From the NCBI GenBank assembly GCA_900074745.1, contig LT598467.1:496001-560000 (forward strand): a stretch of DNA of 64,000 bases. Reading direction: 5' to 3'. The DNA is from Lachancea mirantina (Eukaryota > Ascomycota > Saccharomycetes > Saccharomycetales > Saccharomycetaceae). Below the pieces are notes generated by a model, which was not told the origin of the DNA, searched no databases, and saw only the letters and a program-made list of their open reading frames with translations. A program made the translations under genes and the position numbers. Every line of letters begins with the position of its first letter. Within the stretch, counting starts at the first letter, position 1. This document shows positions 8,842 to 18,390 of the stretch, in pieces.

Positions 8842-10466
8842 TCAACTGCCAATCTTTCATGGATTATCCCGTTTAAATCGGGGTGAAATGCCCAAACCCA
8901 CTTTTTAGATACCTCGTCAACTTTCAAAATATCTTTCTGGAACTTCATCAAGTAATGGAAAAAGTAGAAATAAAAAAGCCTGTAATTAGTTCCAGATAAG
9001 CATGTGCGCATGAAAAGACAATAATCTTTCTGGTTCAAATCGAAGAGGGGAAGTCCTTTTTCTTTGCTCAGTTTCGGGTACGTTTCAGTGAAAAACCGAA
9101 AACTTTCGTAACCAGAGATTGTGGACGACGTGGACTTGGACAGGCAATGCAAAATGGCTCGGAAGCCACTTCTACTTTCTCCTGAGTTCAATTTCAAAGT
9201 GTTGATGAAGATATTAGCGTATCCACTCCTACACATAAGGGAGTGCAACAACAAAGACAAAAACCCCAATCCCTTAGAGGACGCAACATGATTTAAAATG
9301 AGTAATAAATGAAATTCTTTTAGGGAATTTCGGCAGGCATCGGAAGGTTGTGTTTGGTCAATATATTTGCGCCATTCAGAAACTGACATATTTCTGTCAC
9401 TGAGTTTATTAAGCAGAAAATCGAATGCGTAGAAGTTCTTGTAAAAATCGAAGTGGCTTTTTTCGAGCAAAGAAATGTAGTCTTTTAAATTCAAATCTTC
9501 TTGAAAAGCTTTCCAGGAAACTGGGAATGTGAATGAGTTTCTCGCTTTATTGAGCACTAGCGTCAGTTTGAACATTCCATATTTCTTAGCCATAACTCTG
9601 ACCCGATTCAAGTTGCGCCAGACTCTTCCACACTGGTGATCTATTCCGAACTGCAGAACATCACAGGCCTGCTCTTCTGCGCTATATTTTATGAACTCGC
9701 AGGCACATTTGTAAAGAAGGTCACTGAAGATCTTGGGATCAATGAATTTGGCCGAGTAAATTCTTCTCTGTAAATGCGCCTCTAAGTGAAATACTTGATT
9801 GGTTTGAAGATAAAATGCTAGCATTCCATAATTCTCTAGCTCTTCATCTGAAACTAGCTTGAGGGCTGATCGGACATAATAATGCGAGCCAGACTGAATA
9901 ATCAAATCGATGCAATTTTTTAGGAAAATCCTATCGGGTTGCAATTCTCTGCTCTTCGTTGTTTGCAAATAGGCATCTAGCTGCGAAAGAGTGAACTTCG
10001 ACAAAATCATGCGGTCTGAAACGGAACTGGTCTGTCTGGCAACGTCATGTAACATGTATGCAATTTCATTGTAAAGTTCGAGGGGAGTTCGTGAATCCGC
10101 AAAATGATATGAAGGTGAGTCCCATTCTATGTCGCTAGACCCCAAGCGGTTCAATAGAGCAAAAAACGGGGTTTTATCATTCATGACCCTCAGCCGCCTC
10201 AGTGTTTTGACAATACGCTCGACAGAAAGTAATATTTTTGTGTTCATTGGATTCTGTTGCAGTCTGGATCTTCTAGCAATCCCGAGCCCTTCACTTTTGG
10301 GAGAGATAGCCTCTGATAACCAAACATCGCTTAGCGTATAATAGTTAGGTCTCAATTCCTCCAAAAAACATTCGTTTACTTTGAGCATCAGCTTTTCACC
10401 ACCTAGAGTCCTCGCCGCCAAATCTTGAATAGCATATCTCGGCTTAGACAATGTCAACCGAAGCAT
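8790..10466 (-). CDS. MNE1: Mitochondrial matrix protein MNE1, main reading frame (3' end frameshifted)
   Basis: This 558-residue frame starts at ATG 10466 with a mitochondrial-type N terminus (MLRLTLSKPRYAIQDLAAR). S. cerevisiae Mne1 (663 residues) is a matrix protein needed for splicing of a COX1 group I intron. The position between CIN1 and MEK1 on the same strand as MEK1 identifies the gene. The frame ends in an unrelated-looking eight-residue tail after NIIP. A second minus-strand frame, open from 8841 to 8557, continues smoothly (LLSKILENLNLGIST and on) and would bring the product to about 635 residues. The switch needs one extra base near the C4 run at 8820-8817 (G4 on the plus strand). 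A sequencing error or a recent mutation are the simplest causes; no intron signals lie there. Confidence 0.8.
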   Translation of the reverse strand: MLRLTLSKPRYAIQDLAARTLGGEKLMLKVNECFLEELRPNYYTLSDVWLSEAISPKSEGLGIARRSRLQQNPMNTKILLSVERIVKTLRRLRVMNDKTPFFALLNRLGSSDIEWDSPSYHFADSRTPLELYNEIAYMLHDVARQTSSVSDRMILSKFTLSQLDAYLQTTKSRELQPDRIFLKNCIDLIIQSGSHYYVRSALKLVSDEELENYGMLAFYLQTNQVFHLEAHLQRRIYSAKFIDPKIFSDLLYKCACEFIKYSAEEQACDVLQFGIDHQCGRVWRNLNRVRVMAKKYGMFKLTLVLNKARNSFTFPVSWKAFQEDLNLKDYISLLEKSHFDFYKNFYAFDFLLNKLSDRNMSVSEWRKYIDQTQPSDACRNSLKEFHLLLILNHVASSKGLGFLSLLLHSLMCRSGYANIFINTLKLNSGESRSGFRAILHCLSKSTSSTISGYESFRFFTETYPKLSKEKGLPLFDLNQKDYCLFMRTCLSGTNYRLFYFYFFHYLMKFQKDILKVDEVSKKWVWAFHPDLNGIIHERLAVDLKEPNIIPFSPRSWKI

Positions 10467-10695
10467 CTGTCTTGATCTCTCATTCGACTACAGGTTACTT
10501 TTGATGAAGCCCTCTTGGTATTCTTGTATGAGCCACGTGATTCTGTAATCCTCACCCACATCACATATAAGTTAGTCATTGTCAGTGACAAACAATAAGC
10601 AAAAGTGATATTTGAAATCAGGACACTCGCCGAATCCGATGCCTCGACTGATATCAAAGAATTATGTGCGTCTTGATAGCAAATTTAACTTTGAA

Positions 10696-12257
10696 TTAGG
10701 TAGCACTAGTTCTCAACTTTTTCGCTTCCTCTAAATCCAGTTGATGCGGATTAAAATTTTTGGGCACCCTTCTCTTCTCATGGAGTTCTTTGGCCTCGAA
10801 AGGATGTTTCACGTCACGCAGAATCCGCTGATGATACAGAATTCTCAGCTGCGCTTTATGCTTTTGTAGCCACGAATGCTGAAGCGCGGCACTACTATTT
10901 GGCCGCTTGGAGGCATTTACTTGCAAAAGTTTGCGGACAAATCCTTTAGCCGAATCCGATACATGGCGCCACGGTTCAATTTCGAAGTTCAGGTGCCCAT
11001 TTTTTGCATTTCGAATAATTGAACCTTCGGAACCGTCGCTGTAGAATGGTGATATACCAGTTAAAATAATGTGTGTGATGACTCCTAGAGACCAAATGTC
11101 GCATTTTGCATCATAACCCTGATACTCTAATGTTGCGACACGCGTAAATTCTCGGTAAATGAGTCTGTCGGCTCTAAATCCTACTTCTGGTGCACAGTAT
11201 TCGGGCGTTCCAACAACAGTATGCATTCTCGAGCGCGAAGAGGAAATGTTTCGAGCAATACCGAAATCTGCCAGCACGATTCTTGTACAGGGCTCAGGAA
11301 CACATAGTAAAATATTGTCCAGCTTCAAGTCCCTGTGCACAACTCCTTCCGAGTGCAAATATATGAGGGCCTTGATGATTTGATAAACGATGACTAATGC
11401 TTCTGTCTCAGATACCGGCATAAGGCGGTCTTCTTTGGCCAAATATGAGAACAGGTCTCCTCCTGGCACCAAGTCCTGGATGAGATAGAGTTTTTGATCT
11501 GGCCCAAGGAAAGTGCTGTGCACTCTAATAATATTGGGCTAACGAAAAGACATGTTAGTACTATTTGTCAAGCGAGCTGGCGGTATTGATAAGTAGGGGT
11601 GTTTTCATTTTTTCGTACATGTCTCAGTTGCAACAAAATTTGGGCCTCTTTGTCGACCCGGTCGGGTTTCAGTTTAATTACTTTCGTAGCGTAATCCAAA
11701 GGCCGTGTTGTTTTTGATCTTGTTTTCGTCTTTGACTGTTCCTTCGTCTTCACTGCAACCAATACGTGACCGAAAGTGCCGCTTCCTATAACTCTTGGAG
11801 TTATAGTCCATTTGTCGATATTTTGCTGAACTCCTAGTTGTTGTAAAAGATCCTTGGTTATGAGCTTCGACTTCGCGTAAAATCGAAACGTCGAAACCGC
11901 CGGAATCGTCACAATGTCACCGTCCTCCAGCAAACACGTCTGATCACGCTGCAAAGGTTGTTCATTGAGCAAAATACCATTTAATGAACAATCTTTCACA
12001 TAGCACATGGGAATGCTATCTTCATCGAATTTAATGCCCCAAAAGGTACAGTGGATACTCGATACACAGGCCTTGTTCAATACAATATCACACTGTCTCT
12101 CATTCCGACCAATTTTCAAAATTTTGTTTCGTATTATAGGGATAGCGGCTAAATCGCACCGCCCCTCCTTAATCAAAGCGCCCCCATTCTCGTCGATTTC
12201 TTCAACAAAACCAAGCTCATTCATTGTATTGAAAGCTGTGTTAGACTTAATTGCCAT
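10696..12257 (-). CDS. MEK1: Meiotic checkpoint kinase MEK1 (FHA plus Ser/Thr kinase), two exons
   Basis: Exon 1 is 12257-11619 (213 codons) and exon 2 is 11538-10696; the product is 493 residues (S. cerevisiae Mek1 497). Mek1 acts on meiotic chromosome axes, where it binds phosphorylated Hop1 and suppresses sister-chromatid repair. The FHA domain spans about 47-118 with R51, the S66-x2-H69 motif and N93-G94. The kinase domain starts near 157 with the glycine loop GSGTFGHV, Lys192, HRD (281-283), DFG (304-306), and a MHTVVGTPEYCAPE activation segment. Splicing restores the continuous helix-C/beta-4 sequence LRH|PNIIRVHS. Without splicing, the first frame stops shortly after the kinase N-lobe begins. 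MNE1 lies downstream and TFB6 is divergent 161 bp away. Confidence 0.95.
11539..11618 (-). other. MEK1 intron with non-consensus 5' splice site
   Basis: The 80-nt intron begins with GTACGA rather than GTATGT, carries a perfect TACTAAC branch site at 11560-11554 and ends in GTTAG. Reading phase is 0 on both sides and the junction joins LRH to PNII, a standard kinase sequence. At 11602-11595, 16 nt into the intron, stands ACACCCCT, a 7-of-8 match to the Mer1 splicing enhancer AYACCCUY known from S. cerevisiae meiotic introns. Confidence 0.85.
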
Positions 12258-12418
12258 CCCTCAAATCGCGGTACCCTCTCTCTGCCTGTCTCTTTATATG
12301 TCTGTTTGTTATGTTGTTGTTAAAGTGATGATTTTCGATTTCGATCACCCGTCTTATATTTATTATACCCCAAACCGTCAAGATGAACAAACATCGAACT
12401 TTGTGGTTTTAAAAGAGA

Positions 12419-13309
12419 ATGAACACACCAGAGACTCCAGAGCATACTGGAGCCAATCAGGAGCTTAGCATCGACGATGTTGGACAATTGGACGATCAAG
12501 ATTTGCTAGATGTCGACTTGGACGCCAGTCAAGGCTACTTAAACGAACCATCTGGTAATGCCAAGAGAGCAGTTCAAGATGAGCAAAATAGTAAATTAGT
12601 GTATGATGACAGAGATGACTTTCTTCCCAGGGTGAATATAAGTTCACCGTTTTCGTCGCAAGTGAATGTACAAAGAGCTTATGGGGAAACTAGGGAACCT
12701 GTGAGACAAACTCGAAGACTTTCGTCGTCACAACAGTCAAAATTCATTGCATATTGCGACGACAAACTAATGGAAATTCAAAGAAAATTCGTACAATCGC
12801 GCGGTTTAACAGACGGGAATGGGTATAGTGGTTTAGGGCCCCTTTTGGAGGATTTGAAAAGCGTGTTGGATTTTGTTTGGTTTTCTGTCGATGGGAGGGG
12901 CCATACCGAAACGCTGATAGAACAAAAATTGGAAAATATGTCACCAGAACAATTTCAAGATTCGAATTCGACGGATTTCGGGCAGAAGTATTACATTCTG
13001 CGCGTGGCAGACGATTTGTTGGACTATTTGGTGAAATTTGAGCTGGCAAATTTGAGCCCAGATGAGCAACATAGTACGCTTTCGAAAGTTTTCAAATTTC
13101 TAGTGATTCTTGACAAGATGCTAGCGAGGCTACTGGAAGGGCTGGTTCCAGGCCGGAAAAAAGTCACGGGCACAGAGATGGTCCGCATATCGGGTATTGC
13201 AGAGCGCACGAGGGTCGCGGTGCCCTTATTTTTGGGACAGCAGGGTATTCATGGATACCATTTCGAAGTGAGTAGAATTTATGAAGAGACACTGGAAAGG
13301 TGTATGTAG
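12419..13309 (+). CDS. TFB6: TFIIH-associated subunit TFB6
   Basis: A 296-residue protein starts at ATG 12419 (S. cerevisiae Tfb6 343). Tfb6 associates with TFIIH and promotes release of the Ssl2 helicase from the core in the nucleus. The N-terminal 90 residues are acidic and disordered. The conserved part starts near QQSKFIAYCDDKLMEIQRKF and runs as a helical domain to the C terminus (FLVILDKMLARLLEGL, RISGIAERTRVAV). It lies between MEK1 and SOG2 exactly as YOR352W does. An overlapping ATG at 12383 is in another frame and is not used. Confidence 0.85.
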   Translation: MNTPETPEHTGANQELSIDDVGQLDDQDLLDVDLDASQGYLNEPSGNAKRAVQDEQNSKLVYDDRDDFLPRVNISSPFSSQVNVQRAYGETREPVRQTRRLSSSQQSKFIAYCDDKLMEIQRKFVQSRGLTDGNGYSGLGPLLEDLKSVLDFVWFSVDGRGHTETLIEQKLENMSPEQFQDSNSTDFGQKYYILRVADDLLDYLVKFELANLSPDEQHSTLSKVFKFLVILDKMLARLLEGLVPGRKKVTGTEMVRISGIAERTRVAVPLFLGQQGIHGYHFEVSRIYEETLERCM

Positions 13310-13378
13310 GTTGAAAATGCGAGTTTAGGTAAAGTAAATTACTGTGAAAACAGTGATGGAAAGAGCCCCCAGCGTGAA

Positions 13379-15649
13379 TCAGTAGTTATCGAACGGATTT
13401 GTGGAATGTGTGGTGACGAGCGACGGTGTGGACAACGGTGTCACTAGAACAGATGCATGGGGTTCTTCCTGTGTCGATTGATAGTGGAAACTGGCAGGTT
13501 TACTGTTCTGCGGCTCGTGGCCCATTTGGTTGGATTGCTGTTGCGCTTGTTGTGGCAAAGGAGTATGCTGTAACGATTGCTGCTGTTGTGGTAGTGGTGG
13601 TGGTGGCTGTTGAGTCTGAACAGCTTGAGTGGTCTGCGAGGGTTGCTGTGACTGGGAAACAGTTCTGTATGAGCTAAGCTCTAGAATGACGGTTACGTCC
13701 TTGGTTATCTTGGCAAGCGATGCTAAATTAGGTCTAACTTCGCTTAATATAGGTAGATCCTTCATGATAATTTTTGTATTGGCCAAAATTGATATAATTG
13801 ATTTCAGAAATGCATTTATATCTTCCCAAGTCTTCCTTTTCTCGAGCACACTGGAAAAGACATCATCCCCACTTCGGCTTATATCCATTAGGCGCTCTTT
13901 CAACGTTTTAGAGAGTTCCATCGATTGAAAGCATGTGTCAGTCAAATCTTTTATTTTTGCAGCGACTAGACTGGTAATGTTAGACAATTCACCACTCTTA
14001 GTGCTTGCAATGGCGCTTTTAGTTATAGCTGCCGTTAATTGGGAGTATACCACATTGACCATGCCTATAACGGTGCCTAAAGTTTGGTAAAGTTGCTTAT
14101 CAACGTCAGGATCTGGCACTTGAGATTCCTCTGTGGCATTAGCTGCGCTGTCGGCTTGCGACATAGCGTTTGGTGGGGCGCTGGGCGCTGATGCTCCTGT
14201 GAACGCATGTATCTCGGGCGCTCTTCTGGCGAGGCGCGGCGAGTTTTGGTGAGTGTCTACTTTTTGACGAGGAGAACCATCTCCAACCCGCGCTTCGACC
14301 ATAGATATATTCTGGGCTGGTGGAGGTGTCGAACTAACAGACGCAGGGTTTGAATATGATGCAGAGGGGGATGCAGGGCGTGTGTTTGATTGACTCGCCG
14401 AATTCTGTGACCTTTGAATGGTATTACTTCTAGTGCGGGCCAAACCATGCTTGAAAGGAAGAACTACGTTCTGACTTTTGATGCTTCTTTTCTTTCTATT
14501 GGAAAAAGCTTCGGCTGGGGCCAATTGATTCCAGGTGTTGTACATTTCGGAATAACAGCAAAGGAGATTCATATAAAACACTCTCACAAAACTGATATCA
14601 TTCTCCCGGAAAAACGAGTCGTAATTCTTACGCAAAATACTGAAGATTTGTTTAAAGACGGGCACAATTGTCAGACATAGCTTGATCATAACCGCGTTAT
14701 TAGCCGTTGTGGGCGAATCGCTCTGCTCCAAAATTTCGACTAAATTGTCGATATGAGATCTCACACTGTAAAGAAGAGATATGCATTGGATAGCGACGGC
14801 TTTTTCCTCGCAGAAAGAGGTTATTTTGCGAATATTCTGTTGGCATTCGGTGAAACTGAAAAGGAGTTTGCGACAAGCCACCACAATCTCGTCATGCGTA
14901 ACCCGTTGTGAATTTGTTTCCTCGGGCAGTACTGAAAGTCGCTTAAAATAATCGTTGTACCGCGAATGGTTGTAAAGTTCATCTTGCTGACGCTCACCTT
15001 CCGAAACGTTTATAAAGCCCATCCGCTTGGCGGCTCTGTTCAATTTCGTCTCGAGGAAATATTTTTTCAAGGCGACACACCAGTATTCGCCAGGAGACTC
15101 GCTCCGTGACGGTGAGCTACCTTGCGTCAAGGCTTCGACCTGATCCAGCTCTTCTTGCGGTATTTGATTACCCCCAATTTCGAGAATTTTTAAATTTCGG
15201 AGGGACATCACGGCTGGGTACAGTTCGCGGAGAGAAGCCAGGTTATTGTTTTCTAGCGACAATACTTTCAAATTCTCGCACCATACTTGTGGGTATTCGT
15301 GGGGCAAATGTTCTATTGAGTTCATTGAAAGGTCCAAGATCTCGAGCTGCGGACAGTTCAACAGCGCGCTTGGGATCTCCTGTAACTTATTGTCATGCAA
15401 ATCAAGATATCGTAGCTTTTTCAGCCTATCAAATCCCTGGGGTAAACTCGTTAGTGCGTTTTTCTGCAGGGACAGTCGTTCGACAGGCAAAAGAGGTTCA
15501 ATAGCCTCCTGCGACAGCGATGTAATGCCCAGGTCAATCAATTTGATCGTAGGATCTCCCTGAGAAAGCTGCTTCAAAGTCAGGAAATTGAGATTGTTTC
15601 GGTCCACCAGTGGACGCGATCCGGACAAAAGCCCCCCATGACCTTCCAT
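13379..15649 (-). CDS. SOG2: RAM-network leucine-rich-repeat protein SOG2
   Basis: The protein has 756 residues from ATG 15649 (S. cerevisiae Sog2 791); the frame is open upstream to about 15697 but without an ATG. Sog2 is a component of the RAM network that supports the Cbk1-Mob2 kinase in cell separation and polarised growth. The N-terminal part (about 35-170) has leucine-rich repeats with the LxxLxLxxNxLxxLP pattern (RLSLQKNALTSLP, YLDLHDNKLQEIP, ILDLSMNSIEHLP). The middle and C-terminal SOG2 domain is helical, with a serine/proline-rich linker, and the last 80 residues are glutamine- and proline-rich. A Reb1 site (CGGGTAA, 15783-15789) lies about 134 bp before the start. Confidence 0.92.
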   Translation of the reverse strand: MEGHGGLLSGSRPLVDRNNLNFLTLKQLSQGDPTIKLIDLGITSLSQEAIEPLLPVERLSLQKNALTSLPQGFDRLKKLRYLDLHDNKLQEIPSALLNCPQLEILDLSMNSIEHLPHEYPQVWCENLKVLSLENNNLASLRELYPAVMSLRNLKILEIGGNQIPQEELDQVEALTQGSSPSRSESPGEYWCVALKKYFLETKLNRAAKRMGFINVSEGERQQDELYNHSRYNDYFKRLSVLPEETNSQRVTHDEIVVACRKLLFSFTECQQNIRKITSFCEEKAVAIQCISLLYSVRSHIDNLVEILEQSDSPTTANNAVMIKLCLTIVPVFKQIFSILRKNYDSFFRENDISFVRVFYMNLLCCYSEMYNTWNQLAPAEAFSNRKKRSIKSQNVVLPFKHGLARTRSNTIQRSQNSASQSNTRPASPSASYSNPASVSSTPPPAQNISMVEARVGDGSPRQKVDTHQNSPRLARRAPEIHAFTGASAPSAPPNAMSQADSAANATEESQVPDPDVDKQLYQTLGTVIGMVNVVYSQLTAAITKSAIASTKSGELSNITSLVAAKIKDLTDTCFQSMELSKTLKERLMDISRSGDDVFSSVLEKRKTWEDINAFLKSIISILANTKIIMKDLPILSEVRPNLASLAKITKDVTVILELSSYRTVSQSQQPSQTTQAVQTQQPPPPLPQQQQSLQHTPLPQQAQQQSNQMGHEPQNSKPASFHYQSTQEEPHASVLVTPLSTPSLVTTHSTNPFDNY

Positions 15650-16763
15650 GTGGATGTTTAGGGGTATTTGGAGACGCAGGAGACGTTGATCTGGCAAGAA
15701 TCGTCTGCTCCTGAACTGGCAGTGGAGGAAGCTAAACTGGATTATTGGTAACTATAGAGGCCCTAGATGCCACCATAGAGGGCGGGTAACCTCAATGCTG
15801 TCAAACCGGTAGCTATTTCTTTTCTTCTTTGGCTTATCTAATCTGTAGGGTCACGTGTTGATATTAAAATCACATGGTTTTGTGCTATATTCTTATTTTG
15901 AATGTAATATTAATCACTATTAACATGAATGTCTCTTTAAAGACCAGAGTCTCGGTTTACAGGAATCACATACTTTCACACAGGAATTTGTTGGGAAGTT
16001 TCGACATTTGGGATGACAAAGGGTGTTATTCTAGAGAAACTCCCAAACAGAGTGCTCCACTTTGACTAAATTCTTTCATTACATCTGTAAATTTTCTCCT
16101 TTTTATCGCATACCTCCGATATAGTTGTAGTACAATACCCTGCAGGGAGGACAAAATTACAAGCTCGATGTATTCTACCTCACTTCTAGCTGCCATTTTG
16201 CGTGTGAAGGCGTAATTCGTCACCTTGTAGCACGTGACCTTACAACAGGGCAGATGACAGTCATGTGACTGTCATCTGTTAATACCCCTACACGAGGCCT
16301 AAAAAAGAAATTAATAGAATTCCCAAGTTGTCACGTTCTACGTCATAGCACGTGACAGATAGTGCCTATGGGCTTCCATTATCTTCCTGACGTCCTGCGG
16401 CTTCCGCGGCGTCCCGCGGCGTCCTAGGAGGAAGACCACGAGAGGAATCTGACATTTTCCAATTCCACTTGAATCACCAAGAGGCCACCGCAGAAGCCGC
16501 CGGTCATAGCTAGCAGGTAAGAGATTATCGTATGCATTTTTTTCAGCCCAGAAACTGAGGCACGACGTTGGGTGATTAACGAGTGTCGTGGTCAAGAAGC
16601 CCGGTGGATTGACTACCAGCAGGCGAGCACCAGCAGTTGCCAAAAAAATTGGCAATTGTATATAAGGCGAAGCAGACATTGAGGTATATACCAACTGCTA
16701 ATTAAACCTGCTTTCTCCCCACGCGCAGAAGTAACTCTGATCGTTAAAGACACATCATCAAAA
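15650..16763. promoter_or_regulatory. SOG2-PYK1 divergent promoter region
   Basis: The 1.1-kb region carries typical glycolytic promoter elements on the PYK1 side: CACGTG E-boxes at 16231-16236 and 16349-16354, three CTTCC boxes at 16373, 16383 and 16401 with a reversed copy at 16430-16434 (Gcr1-type), a duplicated CGCGGCGTCC near 16405-16425, and TATATAAG at 16659-16666, about 98 bp before the ATG. A 28-bp palindrome (16251-16278) is listed separately. A 7-bp inverted repeat (TTGCCAA/TTGGCAA) precedes the TATA box. The SOG2 side holds a Reb1 site at 15783-15789. A 56-codon minus-strand frame at 16026-16196 is not convincing as a gene. Confidence 0.75.
16251..16278. repeat. 28-bp palindrome in the PYK1 promoter
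   Basis: Two perfect 13-bp arms, CAGATGACAGTCA and TGACTGTCATCTG, flank the dinucleotide TG. The centre reads CATGTG, an E-box of the CANNTG type. It lies about 490 bp before the PYK1 start and 15 bp from the CACGTG at 16231. Confidence 0.95.
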
Positions 16764-18269
16764 ATGGAATCTAGACTAGGCTGGTTGACCAACTTACAAA
16801 CCGACACCGGTGCCAACTTGAGAAGAACATCCATCATTGGTACGATTGGTCCAAAGACCAACAGCCCAGAGGTTTTGGTTGCTTTGAGAAAGGCTGGTTT
16901 GAACATTGTGCGTATGAACTTCTCGCACGGTTCTTACGAATACCACCAATCTGTCATTGACAACGCCAGAAAATCCGAGGAATTGTACCCTGGTAGACCA
17001 TTGGCCATCGCTTTGGACACCAAGGGTCCAGAAATTAGAACTGGTACCACCACCAACGAGGTCGACTACCCAATCCCTCCAAACCACGAAATGATCTTCA
17101 CCACCGACGACAAGTACGCCAAGAGCTCCGACGACAAGATCATGTACATTGACTACAAGAACATCACCTCCGTCATCGAGAAGGGTAGAGTCATCTACGT
17201 TGATGACGGTGTTTTGTCTTTCGAAGTCTTGGAAGTTGTTGACGGTAAGACTTTGAAGGTCAAGTCCTTGAACGCTGGTAAGATCTGCTCCCACAAGGGT
17301 GTCAACTTGCCAGGTACCGACGTCGATCTACCAGCTTTGTCCGATAAGGACAAGGCTGACTTGAGATTCGGTGTCAAGAACGGTGTCCACATGGTCTTCG
17401 CTTCTTTCATCAGAACCGCTAACGATGTTCTAACCATCAGAGAAGTTTTGGGTGAGGATGGCAAGGACGTCAAGATCATTGTCAAGATTGAGAACCAACA
17501 AGGTGTCAACAACTTCGACGAGATCTTGAAGGTCACTGACGGTGTCATGGTTGCCAGAGGTGACTTGGGTATCGAAATCCCAGCCCCTCAAGTTTTCGCT
17601 GTCCAAAAGAAGTTGATTGCTAAGTGTAACCTTGCTGGTAAGCCAGTTATCTGTGCCACTCAAATGTTGGAGTCCATGACTTACAACCCAAGACCAACCA
17701 GAGCCGAAGTTTCCGATGTCGGTAACGCCGTTCTTGACGGTGCTGACTGTGTCATGTTGTCCGGTGAGACTGCCAAGGGTAACTACCCAATTAACGCTGT
17801 CAAGATGATGGCTGAGACCGCTTTGATTGCTGAACAAGCCATCCCATACATCCCAACTTACGATGACTTGAGAGACTGCACTTCTAAGCCAACCTCCACC
17901 ACCGAAACCATTGCTGCTGCTGCCGTCTCTTCTGTCTTTGAGCAGAAAGCTAAGGCTATTATCGTGTTGACCACCACCGGTAGCACCCCAAGATTGGTTT
18001 CCAAGTACAAGCCAAACGTTCCAATCGTTACTGTCACCAGAAACCCAAGAACCGCCAGATTCTCTCACTTGTACAGAGGTGTGTTCCCATTCGTCTACGA
18101 AAAGGGCACTGAATCTGACTGGATCAAGGACGTCGAAAGCCGTCTGCAATTCGGTATCGAAAGCGCTAAGGAGCTAGGAATCTTGAAGAGCGGTGACACT
18201 ATTGTCACCATCCAAGGTTTCGCCGCTGGTGTCGGCCACTCCAACACCTTGCGTGTCTTGACCGTTTAA
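16764..18269 (+). CDS. CDC19: Pyruvate kinase (CDC19/PYK1)
   Basis: Pyruvate kinase converts phosphoenolpyruvate and ADP to pyruvate and ATP in the cytosol. The 501-residue product (S. cerevisiae Cdc19 500) starts [12 protein letters not shown]. Visible signatures are [37 protein letters not shown], the catalytic-lysine region [41 protein letters not shown] and the C-terminal effector domain. Codon use is strongly biased toward the preferred set (TTG, GGT, AAG, GAC, ACC), as in very highly expressed yeast genes. The single copy stands for both CDC19 and PYK2 of S. cerevisiae, since its neighbours come from both chromosomes. The promoter has E-boxes and Gcr1-type boxes. Confidence 0.99.
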   Translation: MESRLGWLTNLQTDTGANLRRTSIIGTIGPKTNSPEVLVALRKAGLNIVRMNFSHGSYEYHQSVIDNARKSEELYPGRPLAIALDTKGPEIRTGTTTNEVDYPIPPNHEMIFTTDDKYAKSSDDKIMYIDYKNITSVIEKGRVIYVDDGVLSFEVLEVVDGKTLKVKSLNAGKICSHKGVNLPGTDVDLPALSDKDKADLRFGVKNGVHMVFASFIRTANDVLTIREVLGEDGKDVKIIVKIENQQGVNNFDEILKVTDGVMVARGDLGIEIPAPQVFAVQKKLIAKCNLAGKPVICATQMLESMTYNPRPTRAEVSDVGNAVLDGADCVMLSGETAKGNYPINAVKMMAETALIAEQAIPYIPTYDDLRDCTSKPTSTTETIAAAAVSSVFEQKAKAIIVLTTTGSTPRLVSKYKPNVPIVTVTRNPRTARFSHLYRGVFPFVYEKGTESDWIKDVESRLQFGIESAKELGILKSGDTIVTIQGFAAGVGHSNTLRVLTV

Positions 18270-18390
18270 ACAGTTTGTTAACGACATAGTTTAACCATTA
18301 TTATAACGTGTAAATTTAAATATATACAGCGGCTGACATCACCAATGGAGATGATTTATGGAAAGTCCTGTTGACTTGAGATCAACATTG

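Noticed and set aside
16026-16196. 56-codon minus-strand frame starting MAARSEVEYIELVILSS
   Set aside because: It has a hydrophobic stretch followed by basic residues, but the length is within chance for this spacer and I know no similar protein.
16794-18149. Long antisense frames within pyruvate kinase
   Set aside because: They mirror the extreme codon bias of the sense gene; antisense stops are avoided when preferred codons dominate.
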